In this document: piece after piece, positions 24,915 through 33,873 of the stretch
Position numbering within the stretch: the first letter of the stretch is position 1
Layout of the letters: the number at the start of each line of letters is the position of its first letter
From: Clostridium_F caseinilyticum
GTDB lineage: Bacteria; Bacillota; Clostridia; Clostridiales; Clostridiaceae
DNA: 64,000 bases
NCBI RefSeq assembly: GCF_046127645.1
Contig: NZ_CP175919.1
Strand: one strand, 5' to 3'
Position numbers and translations under genes: made by a program
Notes under the pieces: generated by a model
Told to the model about the DNA's origin: nothing
Database searches by the model: none
Seen by the model: only the letters and a program-made list of their open reading frames with translations

Positions 24915-27392
24915 CTAATTTTTTATTATATCCTCGTATTTGAATAGTCCTAAAGGACTAGCTTTTAATCCAAGTATATTTTTTTGTACTGCTATAGCTA
25001 ATTTAGGATGATATAAAAATATCCACGGAATATCTTCCACTATAATATCTTGTATTTCTTCGTATAATTTTTGTCTTTTTTCAGGATTTATTAAATTTTT
25101 AGCTATTTGTAATTTTTCATTTATCACTTTATTATCATATCTAGATATATTAGATACATTGTTTATATTAAATAATGGTTCTAAGAAATTATCGGCATCC
25201 CCAGAATCGGCGCACCATCTACTTATAGCCATATCACATTTTAAAATATTATCTAAGTTCAAATATTCAGAAGAATCTACTTCTTTTAAAACATAGTTTA
25301 TGCCTATACTTTTTAGATCCTCTAATATATATTCTGTTATTTTAGAAAATAAGGAATCTTTATCTTTTCGCACTAGTATATTTAATTTATCTCTAGAACT
25401 ATTAAAATTACTTCTAGAAAGTATTTCTTTAGCTTTAGTTTTATTATAAGAAAAAGCTTTTAGTTTATTATTAGGTATTATGCTTGGAGGAAAAGGACCC
25501 TTTGCTTCAACTCCTAGTCCACCCAATAGCTCTTTTATTATTCTATCCTTATCTATTGCTAAGTTAAGAGCATATCTTATGTTTTTATCTTTAGAGAATA
25601 TTGAGTTAGATTCCATATTAAAACTAGCATAATAAGTGGCTAACAAATCCTGTTCTATGAGATTTATATCTTTATTAGAACACAATGCAGTATATTCTTT
25701 TTCATCATTTAAAGTTAATACATCTAAATCTTTATTTAAAAAGTCTTCTATAGGGGATTCAACCTTAAACTTAATATTTACAATATCAATATAAGGAGTT
25801 CCATTAAAATATTCCTTAAAAGCTTTTAGTTTGCAGCCTTCGTCATTAAATTCAGATATCTTATAAGGTCCACAGCCTATTACGTCACCTTTCTTTATAG
25901 AATCTTTGTTTATAACAGCACAAAGTTCTAATCCTAGATTTAATAAAAATCCACAATAGGAATAGGATAAAGTTAAAGATACTCTATATTTATCTAATAT
26001 TTTAATACCAGAAACATGACTTGCCATGCCATTTTTAAAATCTTCAGATCCTTGTATAATTTCTAGTAGCCAAGAATTAGGAGAATTAAGCTTAGGATCT
26101 AAAAGCCTTTCTAATGAAAATTTTACATCTTCGGAAGTAACTTCTTTGCCATTGTGAAATTTTATTCCTTTTTTAAGATTAAAAACCCAAGTAAGATTAT
26201 CATCTTCTAAATACCAACTTTTAGCTACTCCGGGAGATATTTCTCCATAGGAATTTATAGTTAAAAGACCTATATGTATATTATTTAATATGAAGCTACT
26301 ATTAAGATCATAGCTTAGAGCAGGATCTAAATATAAAGGCTTTTCGATACAAGTATTTAATATTATATTATTTTCTTTACAATCGATTTCTATTTTATCT
26401 AAAAGATTATTGCTAATGCATTTTAAGCTTTTGGAAACTTCAGATAAATCTTTTAAAGAAGTCTTTGTATATTGTGTATTTAAAGAAGCCAATTCTGTTA
26501 TAAACATTAATTTTTCAGAAGTAGTATTCATATCCTCAGTAGAGCTTATAACATTTTCTAAATGAGCTACTTGTTTTGTAATAGCATCATTAATTTCTTC
26601 CGACACATTGGTACTAGTTTTTATAGAAGATATTATGCTATTAAAGGTTTCCATAGTTTTGTTAGCTATTTGAGTACCTTCTTTTACTTTATTCATAGTT
26701 TCATTTATAGATTTCATAGCTTCATTTACACTTATATGTATTTCTTTAATATTATTGGTTATTAAAGAGACTGAATCCATACTTCTTTCAGCTAATTTTT
26801 TAACTTCCTTGGCAACTACAGCAAAGCCTTTGCCTGCTTCTCCAGCTCTAGCTGCTTCAATGGATGCATTTAAAGATAGAAGGTTGGTATTATTTGCTAT
26901 ATCTTTTATTACATCTAGCATATTATTTATATCTACAGCTTTATTGCTAAGATTTGCAACAACATCTTTTGAAGAAGACATAGAATTTTCTATATCTTTC
27001 ATAGCGTTTATAGAACTTAAAACATCTTTGGTACCATTTTCAGCAACTTCCATAGTATTTTGTGATATTTGTTTTGAGTTTTCTGTACTAGAAAAAACTT
27101 CCTCTGCTATGGCAGAATAATTGCTAACTTCACCAATTACTTTAGAAATAGATTCCATTTGAACATCCACATAATTAGATATATCTCTTGTTATTTTAAT
27201 TAGTAATTCTGTAACAGAATCTGTTTCTACTATTTTCTTATCAATTTTTTCTACTATTTTTTTCTGATTATTGGTTAAAAGTTTTAACTTATCTTCATGG
27301 ATTGCAATATTGCAGGGTGTATCTATATTTTTTTCTTTTAAGATATTAATGTTTTCATCCACAGAAGATTTTTTTAATTTTAAATTCAACAT
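24915..27392 (-). CDS. Methyl-accepting chemotaxis signalling domain fused to a family 5 peptide-binding protein
   Basis: 825 residues. Start ATG 27392 is preferred, with GGGGGAG 6 bases upstream. Residues about 60-335 are a helical MCP signalling domain with the canonical hairpin tip NLLSLNASIEAARAGEAGKG followed by FAVVAKEVKKLAERS. Residues about 342-825 are an SBP_bac_5 domain (ABC dipeptide/oligopeptide-binding fold): LTWVFNLKKGIKFHNGKEVT, SEDVKFSLERLLDP, CGPYKI, IRYALNLAIDKDRI and IPWIFLYHPK. There is no signal peptide, lipobox or TM helix, so both parts should be cytoplasmic. In the family the binding protein is normally extracellular. It could sense an imported peptide or other ligand and signal to CheA/CheW. 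Single-gene unit. Confidence 0.9.
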   Translation of the reverse strand: MLNLKLKKSSVDENINILKEKNIDTPCNIAIHEDKLKLLTNNQKKIVEKIDKKIVETDSVTELLIKITRDISNYVDVQMESISKVIGEVSNYSAIAEEVFSSTENSKQISQNTMEVAENGTKDVLSSINAMKDIENSMSSSKDVVANLSNKAVDINNMLDVIKDIANNTNLLSLNASIEAARAGEAGKGFAVVAKEVKKLAERSMDSVSLITNNIKEIHISVNEAMKSINETMNKVKEGTQIANKTMETFNSIISSIKTSTNVSEEINDAITKQVAHLENVISSTEDMNTTSEKLMFITELASLNTQYTKTSLKDLSEVSKSLKCISNNLLDKIEIDCKENNIILNTCIEKPLYLDPALSYDLNSSFILNNIHIGLLTINSYGEISPGVAKSWYLEDDNLTWVFNLKKGIKFHNGKEVTSEDVKFSLERLLDPKLNSPNSWLLEIIQGSEDFKNGMASHVSGIKILDKYRVSLTLSYSYCGFLLNLGLELCAVINKDSIKKGDVIGCGPYKISEFNDEGCKLKAFKEYFNGTPYIDIVNIKFKVESPIEDFLNKDLDVLTLNDEKEYTALCSNKDINLIEQDLLATYYASFNMESNSIFSKDKNIRYALNLAIDKDRIIKELLGGLGVEAKGPFPPSIIPNNKLKAFSYNKTKAKEILSRSNFNSSRDKLNILVRKDKDSLFSKITEYILEDLKSIGINYVLKEVDSSEYLNLDNILKCDMAISRWCADSGDADNFLEPLFNINNVSNISRYDNKVINEKLQIAKNLINPEKRQKLYEEIQDIIVEDIPWIFLYHPKLAIAVQKNILGLKASPLGLFKYEDIIKN

Positions 27393-27534
27393 TTTAATCT
27401 CCCCCAAAAATAATAATTACTATAATAGTTTAACTCATTTAAATAATTTGTTAAAGTATGAAAAATATTCATATAGTAGTATTCATTAGACAATAAGGTA
27501 TTTATTGACGCATAATAGACCTGAAAAAATGATT

Positions 27535-27612
27535 GTTTGGGGGTGTATTAGCTCTTTATGCCTAGTTTGAAGAAAATAGGAGTATTAGATTAGGTAGTCA
27601 TTGGATAAATAT
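27535..27612 (+). repeat. Dispersed hairpin element, family 3, copy d (partial)
   Basis: GAAGAAAATAGGAGTATTAG and then ATTAGGTAGTCATTGGATAAA match the 3' half of family 3. The 5' hairpin is not clear here. It lies upstream of the two tandem MITE copies and feoA. Confidence 0.6.
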
Positions 27613-27623
27613 TTCTTATATGG

Positions 27624-27738
27624 TTTAGCAGATTGTATAATTAAAAAAAAATTTAAGGCTTTATATAAAATATTGTATTAAACCAATATTTTATTTCTAT
27701 ATTTACATTTAAAAATGAATTATGTAATTTTATCATTT
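27624..27738 (+). repeat. MITE-like element, family 2, copy 1 (diverged)
   Basis: Left end AGCAGATTGTATAATT; right end AAAAATGAATTATGTAATTT. These are terminal inverted repeats of the family. It directly abuts copy 2. Confidence 0.6.
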
Positions 27739-27858
27739 GAGCAAATTACATAATTAAAAGATTCCTAATATGTATACAATATATTGTGTTTAAGTAAATA
27801 TATCAATGAAATATATTTCTATATTTATATTTAAAAATGAATTGTGCAATTTCCCTAT
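27739..27858 (+). repeat. MITE-like element, family 2, copy 2
   Basis: Left end GAGCAAATTACATAATTAAA; right end AAAATGAATTGTGCAATTT. The internal AATATATTGTGTTTAAGTAA is shared with other copies. No coding capacity. Confidence 0.75.
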
Positions 27859-27885
27859 TTAGTAAAGATTGTATCATAAATAAAA

Positions 27886-27897
27886 TTACTATAGTAA
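27886..27897. promoter_or_regulatory. Perfect palindrome upstream of feoA
   Basis: TTACTATAGTAA, 70 bases before feoA, followed by TTTTAGTAA. It could be an operator for a metal-dependent repressor. It does not resemble a standard Fur box, so the regulator is unknown. Confidence 0.3.
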
Positions 27898-27966
27898 CTT
27901 TTAGTAACAATAATATTACAAATTTCATAGCATAAATACATAGAGTTATATATAGGAGATGATAAA

Positions 27967-28203
27967 GTGGCAGAAGACTGTAAATTATGGGAGGTACCAG
28001 TGGGCCAAACCTGCAAAGTAAAAGAATTAAAAGTAAAAGAATTATTAAAACAAAGAATTTTAGATTTAGGTATAGTGCCTAATACAGAAATTTATGTATT
28101 AAGAAGAAGTCCTTGGGGAGATCCAACAGCTTATTTAATAAGAGATACTTGTATTGCCCTTAGAAAAGAAGAAGGTGACAAAATAATAGTTACTATGAAC
28201 TAA
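27967..28203 (+). CDS. feoA: Ferrous iron transport protein A
   Basis: 78 residues from GTG 27967 (AGGAGATGATAAA upstream). SH3-like FeoA fold: VGQTCKVKEL, LLKQRILDLGIVPNTEIYVLRRSPWGDP and YLIRDTCIALRKEE are typical. FeoA is a small cytoplasmic partner of the FeoB Fe2+ importer. It is 150 bases before the FeoB GTPase gene; the gap contains no other gene. Confidence 0.92.
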   Translation: MAEDCKLWEVPVGQTCKVKELKVKELLKQRILDLGIVPNTEIYVLRRSPWGDPTAYLIRDTCIALRKEEGDKIIVTMN

Positions 28204-28361
28204 TTATTTTAAAATTTTAAAGAACTGTAGTAAACAAGCTAAGAAACTTAGAATAAGAAACTAAGAAATTAATTGAAAATTATTATAGTTTACTTTAGCA
28301 AAGTTTATATGATTTTAAATGAAAAATAAAATATTTAAAATCCACAGAAAGGGTGATGGTT

Positions 28362-29138
28362 ATGGGTCTAACCTATACTTCAAGTCAAAAAGAGACTTTA
28401 AAAGATCTATTTAATGTTGAAAAAGATAATAAAGATGATATTGTAGTAGCTTTAGCTGGTAATCCAAATACAGGAAAAAGTACAGTTTTTAATGCATTAA
28501 CAGGATTACATCAACATACAGGAAATTGGCCAGGAAAGACAGTAACTAATGCTCAAGGAAAGTATAATCATAAGGAAAAAAAATTTATAGTAGTTGATTT
28601 ACCAGGTACTTATTCACTACTCGCTAGCTCTGTAGAAGAACAGGTAGCTAGAGATTTTATTTGTTTTGGAAAGCCAGATGTGGTGGTAGTAGTAATAGAT
28701 GCTACTTCAGTAGAAAGAAATTTAAATTTGCTCCTTCAAATATTAGAAATTACTCCTAAAGTAGTAGTTTCTTTAAATTTAATGGATGAAGCTAAAAAGA
28801 AGGAAATTAAGATTGATATAAATAAATTAAAAAATGAATTAGGAGTACCTGTTATACCGACTGTTGCAAGAAGTAATAAAGGAATAGGTGAATTGAAAGA
28901 TAACGTTTATGAATTAGCTTTAGGAAATATAAAGACCAATCCGGTTAAAGTAGAATATAGCAATGAAATAGAGTATGAAATAGCAAAAATAAGTTCTTTA
29001 TTAGAAACAGTATTTCCCCGGGAAATATCTTTAAAATGGCTGGCCTTAAGATTGTTAGATGGTGATGAATCTATTTTAAATTCCATAAGTAAATATTTAA
29101 ATTATGATATGAAAAGTGTTTTAATAAAGGGGGATTAA
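28362..29138 (+). CDS. feoB: FeoB N-terminal GTPase and GDI domains as a separate protein
   Basis: 258 residues. ATG 28362 has AGAAAGGG 8 bases upstream. G1 GNPNTGKST, G2-region HQHTGNWPGKTV, G3 DLPGTYSL and G4-like NLMD are present, followed by the helical GDI region (about 165-255, KWLALRLLDGDESI). It stops just where the TM part of a normal FeoB would continue. The next gene starts 1 base after this stop (29140), carrying its own ribosome site, so the pair is a split FeoB. The GTPase would gate Fe2+ passage through the partner protein. Confidence 0.9.
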   Translation: MGLTYTSSQKETLKDLFNVEKDNKDDIVVALAGNPNTGKSTVFNALTGLHQHTGNWPGKTVTNAQGKYNHKEKKFIVVDLPGTYSLLASSVEEQVARDFICFGKPDVVVVVIDATSVERNLNLLLQILEITPKVVVSLNLMDEAKKKEIKIDINKLKNELGVPVIPTVARSNKGIGELKDNVYELALGNIKTNPVKVEYSNEIEYEIAKISSLLETVFPREISLKWLALRLLDGDESILNSISKYLNYDMKSVLIKGD

Positions 29139-29139
29139 G

Positions 29140-30663
29140 GTGAAAAAATTAGAAAAGGATGAGGGGAGAAAAATTACTCAAAATAAAGTGAGCATAAAAC
29201 ATTATGACATAAAAGATCATAAAAAATATAAATTTAAAATATTAAAAGTCAAAAATAATACGGACACAGAACATAATATCAAGGATAAAAATCTAAATAA
29301 GATTTTTAAGAACATAGAAAATTTTAGAGAAAGTTATAATGAAAAAATAAGAGATGAAATAGTAAAAAGTATATATAACAAAGCAGAAGAAATTGCAGGC
29401 AACTCTGTTAAAAAGAATAGAGAAAAACTTTTAGCACAACAAAAAATAGATGATATAGTAACTTCTAAAGTTACAGGAATACCTATCATGCTTTTACTTT
29501 TAGGAGGAGTTTTATGGATAACTATAGAAGGTGCCAATGTACCCTCAGAACTCTTAGCAAAAATGCTTTTTTTTATAGAAGATAAGATTACACAATTCTT
29601 TAATTATATAAATGCACCTTCATGGCTTCATGGTATTTTAGTTTTAGGAATATATAGAACTTTAGCTTGGGTTATATCTGTAATGTTGCCACCTATGGCA
29701 ATATTTTTTCCAATATTTACTTTGTTGGAGGATGCAGGTTATCTTCCAAGAATAGCGTTTAATTTAGATCATGCTTTTAAGAAGGCTTGTGCCCATGGCA
29801 AACAAGCTTTAACTATGTGTATGGGATTTGGTTGTAATGCGGCTGGAGTTATTGCTTGTAGAATAATAGAATCACCAAGGGAAAGATTGATAGCTATTTT
29901 AACTAATAATTTTGTACCGTGTAATGGAAGATTTCCTACTTTAATAGCACTTTCTATGATTTTTGTTGGATTAAAATTTGAAGGGGCAGGAGGAAGTAGT
30001 TTTATAGCAACCCTTATGATACTTCTTCTTGTACTTATAGGTATAGGAATAACTTTATTAGTTTCTTATATATTATCAAAAACATTACTAAAAGGAGTTC
30101 CTTCATCTTTTACTTTAGAATTACCACCTTATAGAAAACCTCAAATAGGGAGAGTAATATATACATCAATTATAGATAGAACTATATTTGTATTAATGAG
30201 AGCTGTGGTAGTCGCAGCGCCAGCAGGAGCTATAATATATATTTTAGGAAATATAACTGTAGGGGATAGTACTATATTGGTTCAAGTGGCTAATGCTTTG
30301 GACCCTTTTAGTAAAGCTATTGGATTAGATGGATTTATACTTTTAGCTTTTATATTAGGGTTACCAGCTAATGAAATAGTCCTGCCTATATTAATAATGT
30401 CCTATTTATCTAAGGGGGCTATGATAGATTTTGAAAGTTTGGAGCAGTTAAGAAACATACTTATTTCAAATGGATGGACCTATTTAACTTTATTAAATAC
30501 TATGTTATTTTCTCTTTTACATTTTCCTTGTGGTACTACAATATGGACTATAAAGAAAGAAACAGGAAGTACAAAATGGACTATATTCTCAGTAATTATG
30601 CCTACAGTAATAGCTATAGCAGTATGCTTCTTAACAACTCAAGTTTATAATTTAATAGTATAG
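29140..30663 (+). CDS. feoB: FeoB membrane permease domain as a separate protein
   Basis: 507 residues from GTG 29140, with AAAGGGGGATTAAG in front overlapping the end of the GTPase gene. The first about 80 residues are a Lys/Asn-rich tail not seen in usual FeoB. Then come KAEEIAGN and IDDIVTSKVTGIPIMLLLLGG, which join the GDI and TM regions in one-piece FeoB, and two Gate motifs: CMGFGCNAAGVIACRIIESP and LGLPANEIVLPI. About 9-10 TM helices. It imports Fe2+ across the plasma membrane together with the 28362 product and FeoA. Confidence 0.9.
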   Translation: MKKLEKDEGRKITQNKVSIKHYDIKDHKKYKFKILKVKNNTDTEHNIKDKNLNKIFKNIENFRESYNEKIRDEIVKSIYNKAEEIAGNSVKKNREKLLAQQKIDDIVTSKVTGIPIMLLLLGGVLWITIEGANVPSELLAKMLFFIEDKITQFFNYINAPSWLHGILVLGIYRTLAWVISVMLPPMAIFFPIFTLLEDAGYLPRIAFNLDHAFKKACAHGKQALTMCMGFGCNAAGVIACRIIESPRERLIAILTNNFVPCNGRFPTLIALSMIFVGLKFEGAGGSSFIATLMILLLVLIGIGITLLVSYILSKTLLKGVPSSFTLELPPYRKPQIGRVIYTSIIDRTIFVLMRAVVVAAPAGAIIYILGNITVGDSTILVQVANALDPFSKAIGLDGFILLAFILGLPANEIVLPILIMSYLSKGAMIDFESLEQLRNILISNGWTYLTLLNTMLFSLLHFPCGTTIWTIKKETGSTKWTIFSVIMPTVIAIAVCFLTTQVYNLIV

Positions 30664-30723
30664 ATTAAAAAGCATATATATAATTTGTTTTTATGGGAGT
30701 TACTTTATATAAATTTTTTATTT

Positions 30724-30845
30724 AAGCAAATTGCATAATTAAAAAACTCCTAATACGCATAGAACATATTGTGTTTAAGTAAATATATCAATGTAATATA
30801 TTGATATATTTATATTTAAAAATGAATTATGCAATTTTCTCATTT
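30724..30845 (+). repeat. MITE-like element, family 2, copy 3
   Basis: AAGCAAATTGCATAATTAAA at the left and AAAATGAATTATGCAATTTT at the right are near-perfect terminal inverted repeats. The interior includes ACATATTGTGTTTAAGTAAA. It lies between the end of feoB and the antisense riboswitch. Confidence 0.8.
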
Positions 30846-30911
30846 AGTTATACTAGTAATTAATAGCTTAGTTATTAAAGGATTTATTGTGTATAAGTCC
30901 TTTTATTTTTA

Positions 30912-30971
30912 TAAAAAAACAAGACCTTTGTTTTAACAAATAACAAAATTTGCTAAAACAAAGGTCTTGCT
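30912..30971 (-). terminator. Terminator of the antisense yybP-ykoY riboswitch
   Basis: A 21-bp stem (arms 30920-30940 and 30949-30969, one mismatch). On the minus strand it is followed by GTTTTTTTATAAAAAT, a strong terminator tail. The first arm includes CAAGACCTTTG, the 3' consensus of the aptamer, so ligand binding and termination are mutually exclusive. Confidence 0.8.
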
Positions 30972-31072
30972 CCAAGATTCACATAATACTCTTGCACCAA
31001 ACCGGGTTATAAAAACCAGCATGTCGATTTGATGAACAAAGCTTAAAGCTTTGACGAGCTACTCCCCCTTAT
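30961..31072 (-). ncRNA. yybP-ykoY (Mn2+) riboswitch aptamer, minus strand
   Basis: Read on the minus strand it starts with AAGGGGGAGTAGCTCGTC and ends with GAGCAAGACCTTTG, the two conserved strands of the yybP-ykoY aptamer. Between them are hairpins CAAAGC/GCTTTG and GGTT/AACC. The class binds Mn2+ and usually turns on Mn exporters. Here the downstream sequence on this strand is only a terminator, a MITE-like repeat and the antisense side of feoB; no minus-strand gene is present. Confidence 0.75.
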
Positions 31073-31172
31073 TTTTATAAAAGCAATTATTCATTTATAT
31101 ATTAATAGGTTATGATATACTTAGAAAAATGTTACAATTAATAAGTAAAAAAACTTAGAGTAGGAGAGAAAG

Positions 31173-31787
31173 ATGAATATATATTTAGTAAGACACGGGG
31201 AAACAGAACAAAACAAAAGAAAAAATTTTTATGGTAAATTAGATGTAGAATTAAATGAAAAAGGAGAAGAACAAAGCTATAAGGCAGGGGAATTTTTAAA
31301 GAATGTAGATTTCAATAAAATATATATAAGTGATAGAAAAAGAACTAAAGAAACTGTAGAAAAAATTTTAGATATGAATAAATTTTACGAAAATAAAAAA
31401 AGTATTATTCATAAAGATGAAAGAATAAATGAAATAGATTTTGGACTTTTTGAAGGCAAATCTTATGAGGAAATATGCTCATTATATCCAAAAGAACAAA
31501 AAGAATGGGAAAGAGATTGGAAAAATTTCTCTCCACCTGAGGGGGAAAGTGCAGTAGAATTTTATAATAGAGTAGAAAGTTTTATGAAACATATACAAAA
31601 AGAGGAGGAGGGAGATTATTTAATAGTTACCCATGGTGGAGTAATAAGAATGATATATAGTTATATACTTGAAAATAATATGGATTTCTATTGGAATTTT
31701 GCTTCAAGAAATGGAGATATAACATTAATCAAATATGAGTATGAAAACTTATTTATAGATTACATATTACCTACAAAGTTAATTTGA
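31173..31787 (+). CDS. cobC: Histidine phosphatase family protein, probable alpha-ribazole phosphatase
   Basis: 204 residues; ATG 31173 after GTAGGAGAGAAAG. Phosphoglycerate-mutase fold: LVRHGETEQN (catalytic His about 8), a conserved Arg in ISDRKRTKET, DERINEIDFGLFEGKSYEE, and the second His in VTHGGVIRMI. This subfamily includes CobC, which removes the phosphate from alpha-ribazole phosphate in cobalamin loop assembly. CobS is encoded 2 kb downstream, which supports the assignment, though other small-molecule phosphatases cannot be excluded. Confidence 0.75.
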   Translation: MNIYLVRHGETEQNKRKNFYGKLDVELNEKGEEQSYKAGEFLKNVDFNKIYISDRKRTKETVEKILDMNKFYENKKSIIHKDERINEIDFGLFEGKSYEEICSLYPKEQKEWERDWKNFSPPEGESAVEFYNRVESFMKHIQKEEEGDYLIVTHGGVIRMIYSYILENNMDFYWNFASRNGDITLIKYEYENLFIDYILPTKLI

Positions 31788-31931
31788 GATTAGTACTATG
31801 TGAAAGTAGTTTCTTCTTTACATGTCTTTTGAGTAAAGGTAAAATTATTTATGAGATAATACCGTCTTTTTTAATTTTTGTTCGTACGAAATCTAGGTAA
31901 TTAATAAGTGTAAGTTGAAGAGGTGATGCTT

Positions 31932-33476
31932 ATGGCAGAAAAAAGTAGTAAAAAATTTGACAAAAAGAAAATTATAATTAGTGTAATTATAATATGTGTC
32001 ATCTTATTAGGAGTTATAGCTATATGTACAAGCTATATGGAAAGGTCTGTAAAAAAATATAGCACTTTATTTTATCCTGGAACCAGAATTGAAAATGTAA
32101 ATGTATCAGGAAAAACATTAGAAGAAGCAAAAAAGCTTTTAAAAGAGCAGTATGTAGACAAACTACCTTCTAGAAAATTAGTAGTAAAGGCAGAAGGCAA
32201 GAACTATCCATTTCAATTTTCTAAGTTAAATGTGAAGTACGATTTGGACAAAGCATTGGATGAAGCATTTAACTATGGAAAAAACCTAAATATTCTTAGT
32301 CAGTATAAAATCATAGTACATCCAGAGGATAAACGCATCAGTACAAGATTTTCTTATGATAAAGAAGTGGTGAAAAAGTTTATAAATGGTATAGCCAAGG
32401 ATATTAACAAAGATCCAATTAATGCAGCTGTGAGCAGTACAGCTGAAAAAGTTAGCCTGATTAAACATAGAGCTGGAAAGAAACTAGATAGTAATAAACT
32501 TCAAAAAAACATAAAGAATAGTATGAATGGGGATGCTAGTAAAGATGTTGAAGTCCAAGCCCCTATAGAAGAAGTTAGACCTAAAGTAACTACAGATAAA
32601 ATTTTATCTATAAATGCTTTAATATCTACATTCCATACAGAGTATGGTGGTATATCTTCACCACAGAGAGCTAACAATATTGAAATATGTACTAAGAGTA
32701 TAAATGGTACTGTATTAATGCCAGGAGAAACCTTTAGTTTTAATCGAGTAGTAGGAGAAAGAACAGAGCAAAGAGGGTATCAATCTGCGCCAGTTATAGT
32801 AGGAAATCAAGTGGATTCAGGATTAGGTGGAGGAATTTGTCAGGTATCATCAACATTATATAATACTATTTTATTAAGCAACATAAAGTCTACGGAAAGA
32901 ATGCACCATACATTACCATCAAGTTATGTACCACTAGGAATGGATGCTACTGTAGATTGGGGAAATATAGATTATAAATTTAAAAATACTTTTTCATATC
33001 CCATTTATATTGAAGGAATTGCTGATGGGAACAGCATAATATTTAATCTATATTCTAGTTCAGAATTGAAGAAAAGAACTTATTCTATTTGGAATGAAGT
33101 TTACGCTACTATAAATGCTAATATGAAAACTGAAGATGATCCTAATCTTCCAGAAGGAAAACAAGAGATTGTACAAAATGTATACACAGGATATAAAGTA
33201 AGAGTTTATAAAAATATCTTAGAAAACGGGAAAGTAATAGGTAAGGAACTTGTTTCTGATGATTTTTATAGACCAATAGAAGGATTAGTAAAAGTAGGAC
33301 CAAAAAAACCAGTGCCTAAACCAGTAGAACCAAAAAAAGATGATCCTAAACCAACTCCTAAACCAGAAGAACCGAAAAAAGATGATCCTAAAGTTAAACC
33401 AAATGACACTAATGAGAAAGATAAGGATAAAGATAAACCTACACAAGAAACTCCTAAAGAAGATACAAAAAAATAA
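31932..33476 (+). CDS. VanW-family cell-envelope protein
   Basis: 514 residues. ATG 31932 is favoured (AGAGGTG, 6 bases upstream) over GTG 31923. An N-terminal TM anchor (about 17-38) is followed by a putative peptidoglycan-binding region (about 55-220). The VanW domain (about 225-370) has the hallmark FNRVVGERTEQRGYQSAPVI and GGGICQVSSTLYNTIL. A G5-like strand region follows (VYKNILENGKVIGKE), and the protein ends with a 60-residue Pro/Lys/Asp tail of repeats such as PKPVEPKKDDPKP that probably threads the wall. Molecular role of VanW proteins is not established. Confidence 0.87.
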   Translation: MAEKSSKKFDKKKIIISVIIICVILLGVIAICTSYMERSVKKYSTLFYPGTRIENVNVSGKTLEEAKKLLKEQYVDKLPSRKLVVKAEGKNYPFQFSKLNVKYDLDKALDEAFNYGKNLNILSQYKIIVHPEDKRISTRFSYDKEVVKKFINGIAKDINKDPINAAVSSTAEKVSLIKHRAGKKLDSNKLQKNIKNSMNGDASKDVEVQAPIEEVRPKVTTDKILSINALISTFHTEYGGISSPQRANNIEICTKSINGTVLMPGETFSFNRVVGERTEQRGYQSAPVIVGNQVDSGLGGGICQVSSTLYNTILLSNIKSTERMHHTLPSSYVPLGMDATVDWGNIDYKFKNTFSYPIYIEGIADGNSIIFNLYSSSELKKRTYSIWNEVYATINANMKTEDDPNLPEGKQEIVQNVYTGYKVRVYKNILENGKVIGKELVSDDFYRPIEGLVKVGPKKPVPKPVEPKKDDPKPTPKPEEPKKDDPKVKPNDTNEKDKDKDKPTQETPKEDTKK

Positions 33477-33575
33477 CACAATAAAAAAGTCTATAGATAG
33501 ATAAGCATGTAGTGAGAATACTATATGCTGTTATTATAAAATTACTGTAGGATATTTTTGAACAAAAATAGAAGA

Positions 33576-33634
33576 AGAGACACCCTTTTCACAATATGTT
33601 AAGTGATGAAATATAACATAGAAAGGGTGTCTCT
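33576..33634. repeat. Long hairpin in the VanW-cobS gap
   Basis: AGAGACACCCTTT pairs with AAAGGGTGTCTCT, with a further ATGTTA/TAACAT pairing inside. There is no T-run on either strand, so it is a weak candidate for termination. The remainder of the gap to cobS (33635-33873) shows no cobalamin riboswitch or other element that I can see. Confidence 0.6.
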
Positions 33635-33873
33635 CATAAATATTATATAAGATTTTATAAGAAATAGAATTTAAAATTTATTTAAATTATTATGACAGGA
33701 ACTAAAAAGTAAAGGAGGCTTTTCTAAGTTTGTGTTAAAACTAAAAAAACATTACTAAAATTACTTCAAGGTTTAGTATTATCCATTGTTTAGAAACTGT
33801 AACATGGAATTTAATAAATTTCTGTTTGTACCAAATTTAGTCAATTAATAATAAACACATAAGAGGGGGAAAC

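Noticed and set aside
33266..33481. Minus-strand open frames over the VanW C-terminus
   Set aside because: They are low-complexity shadows of the Pro/Lys/Asp repeat tail and have no ribosome site.
33635..33873. Cobalamin riboswitch expected before cobS
   Set aside because: None of the conserved B12-box words is visible in the leader; only a hairpin without a T-run lies further upstream.
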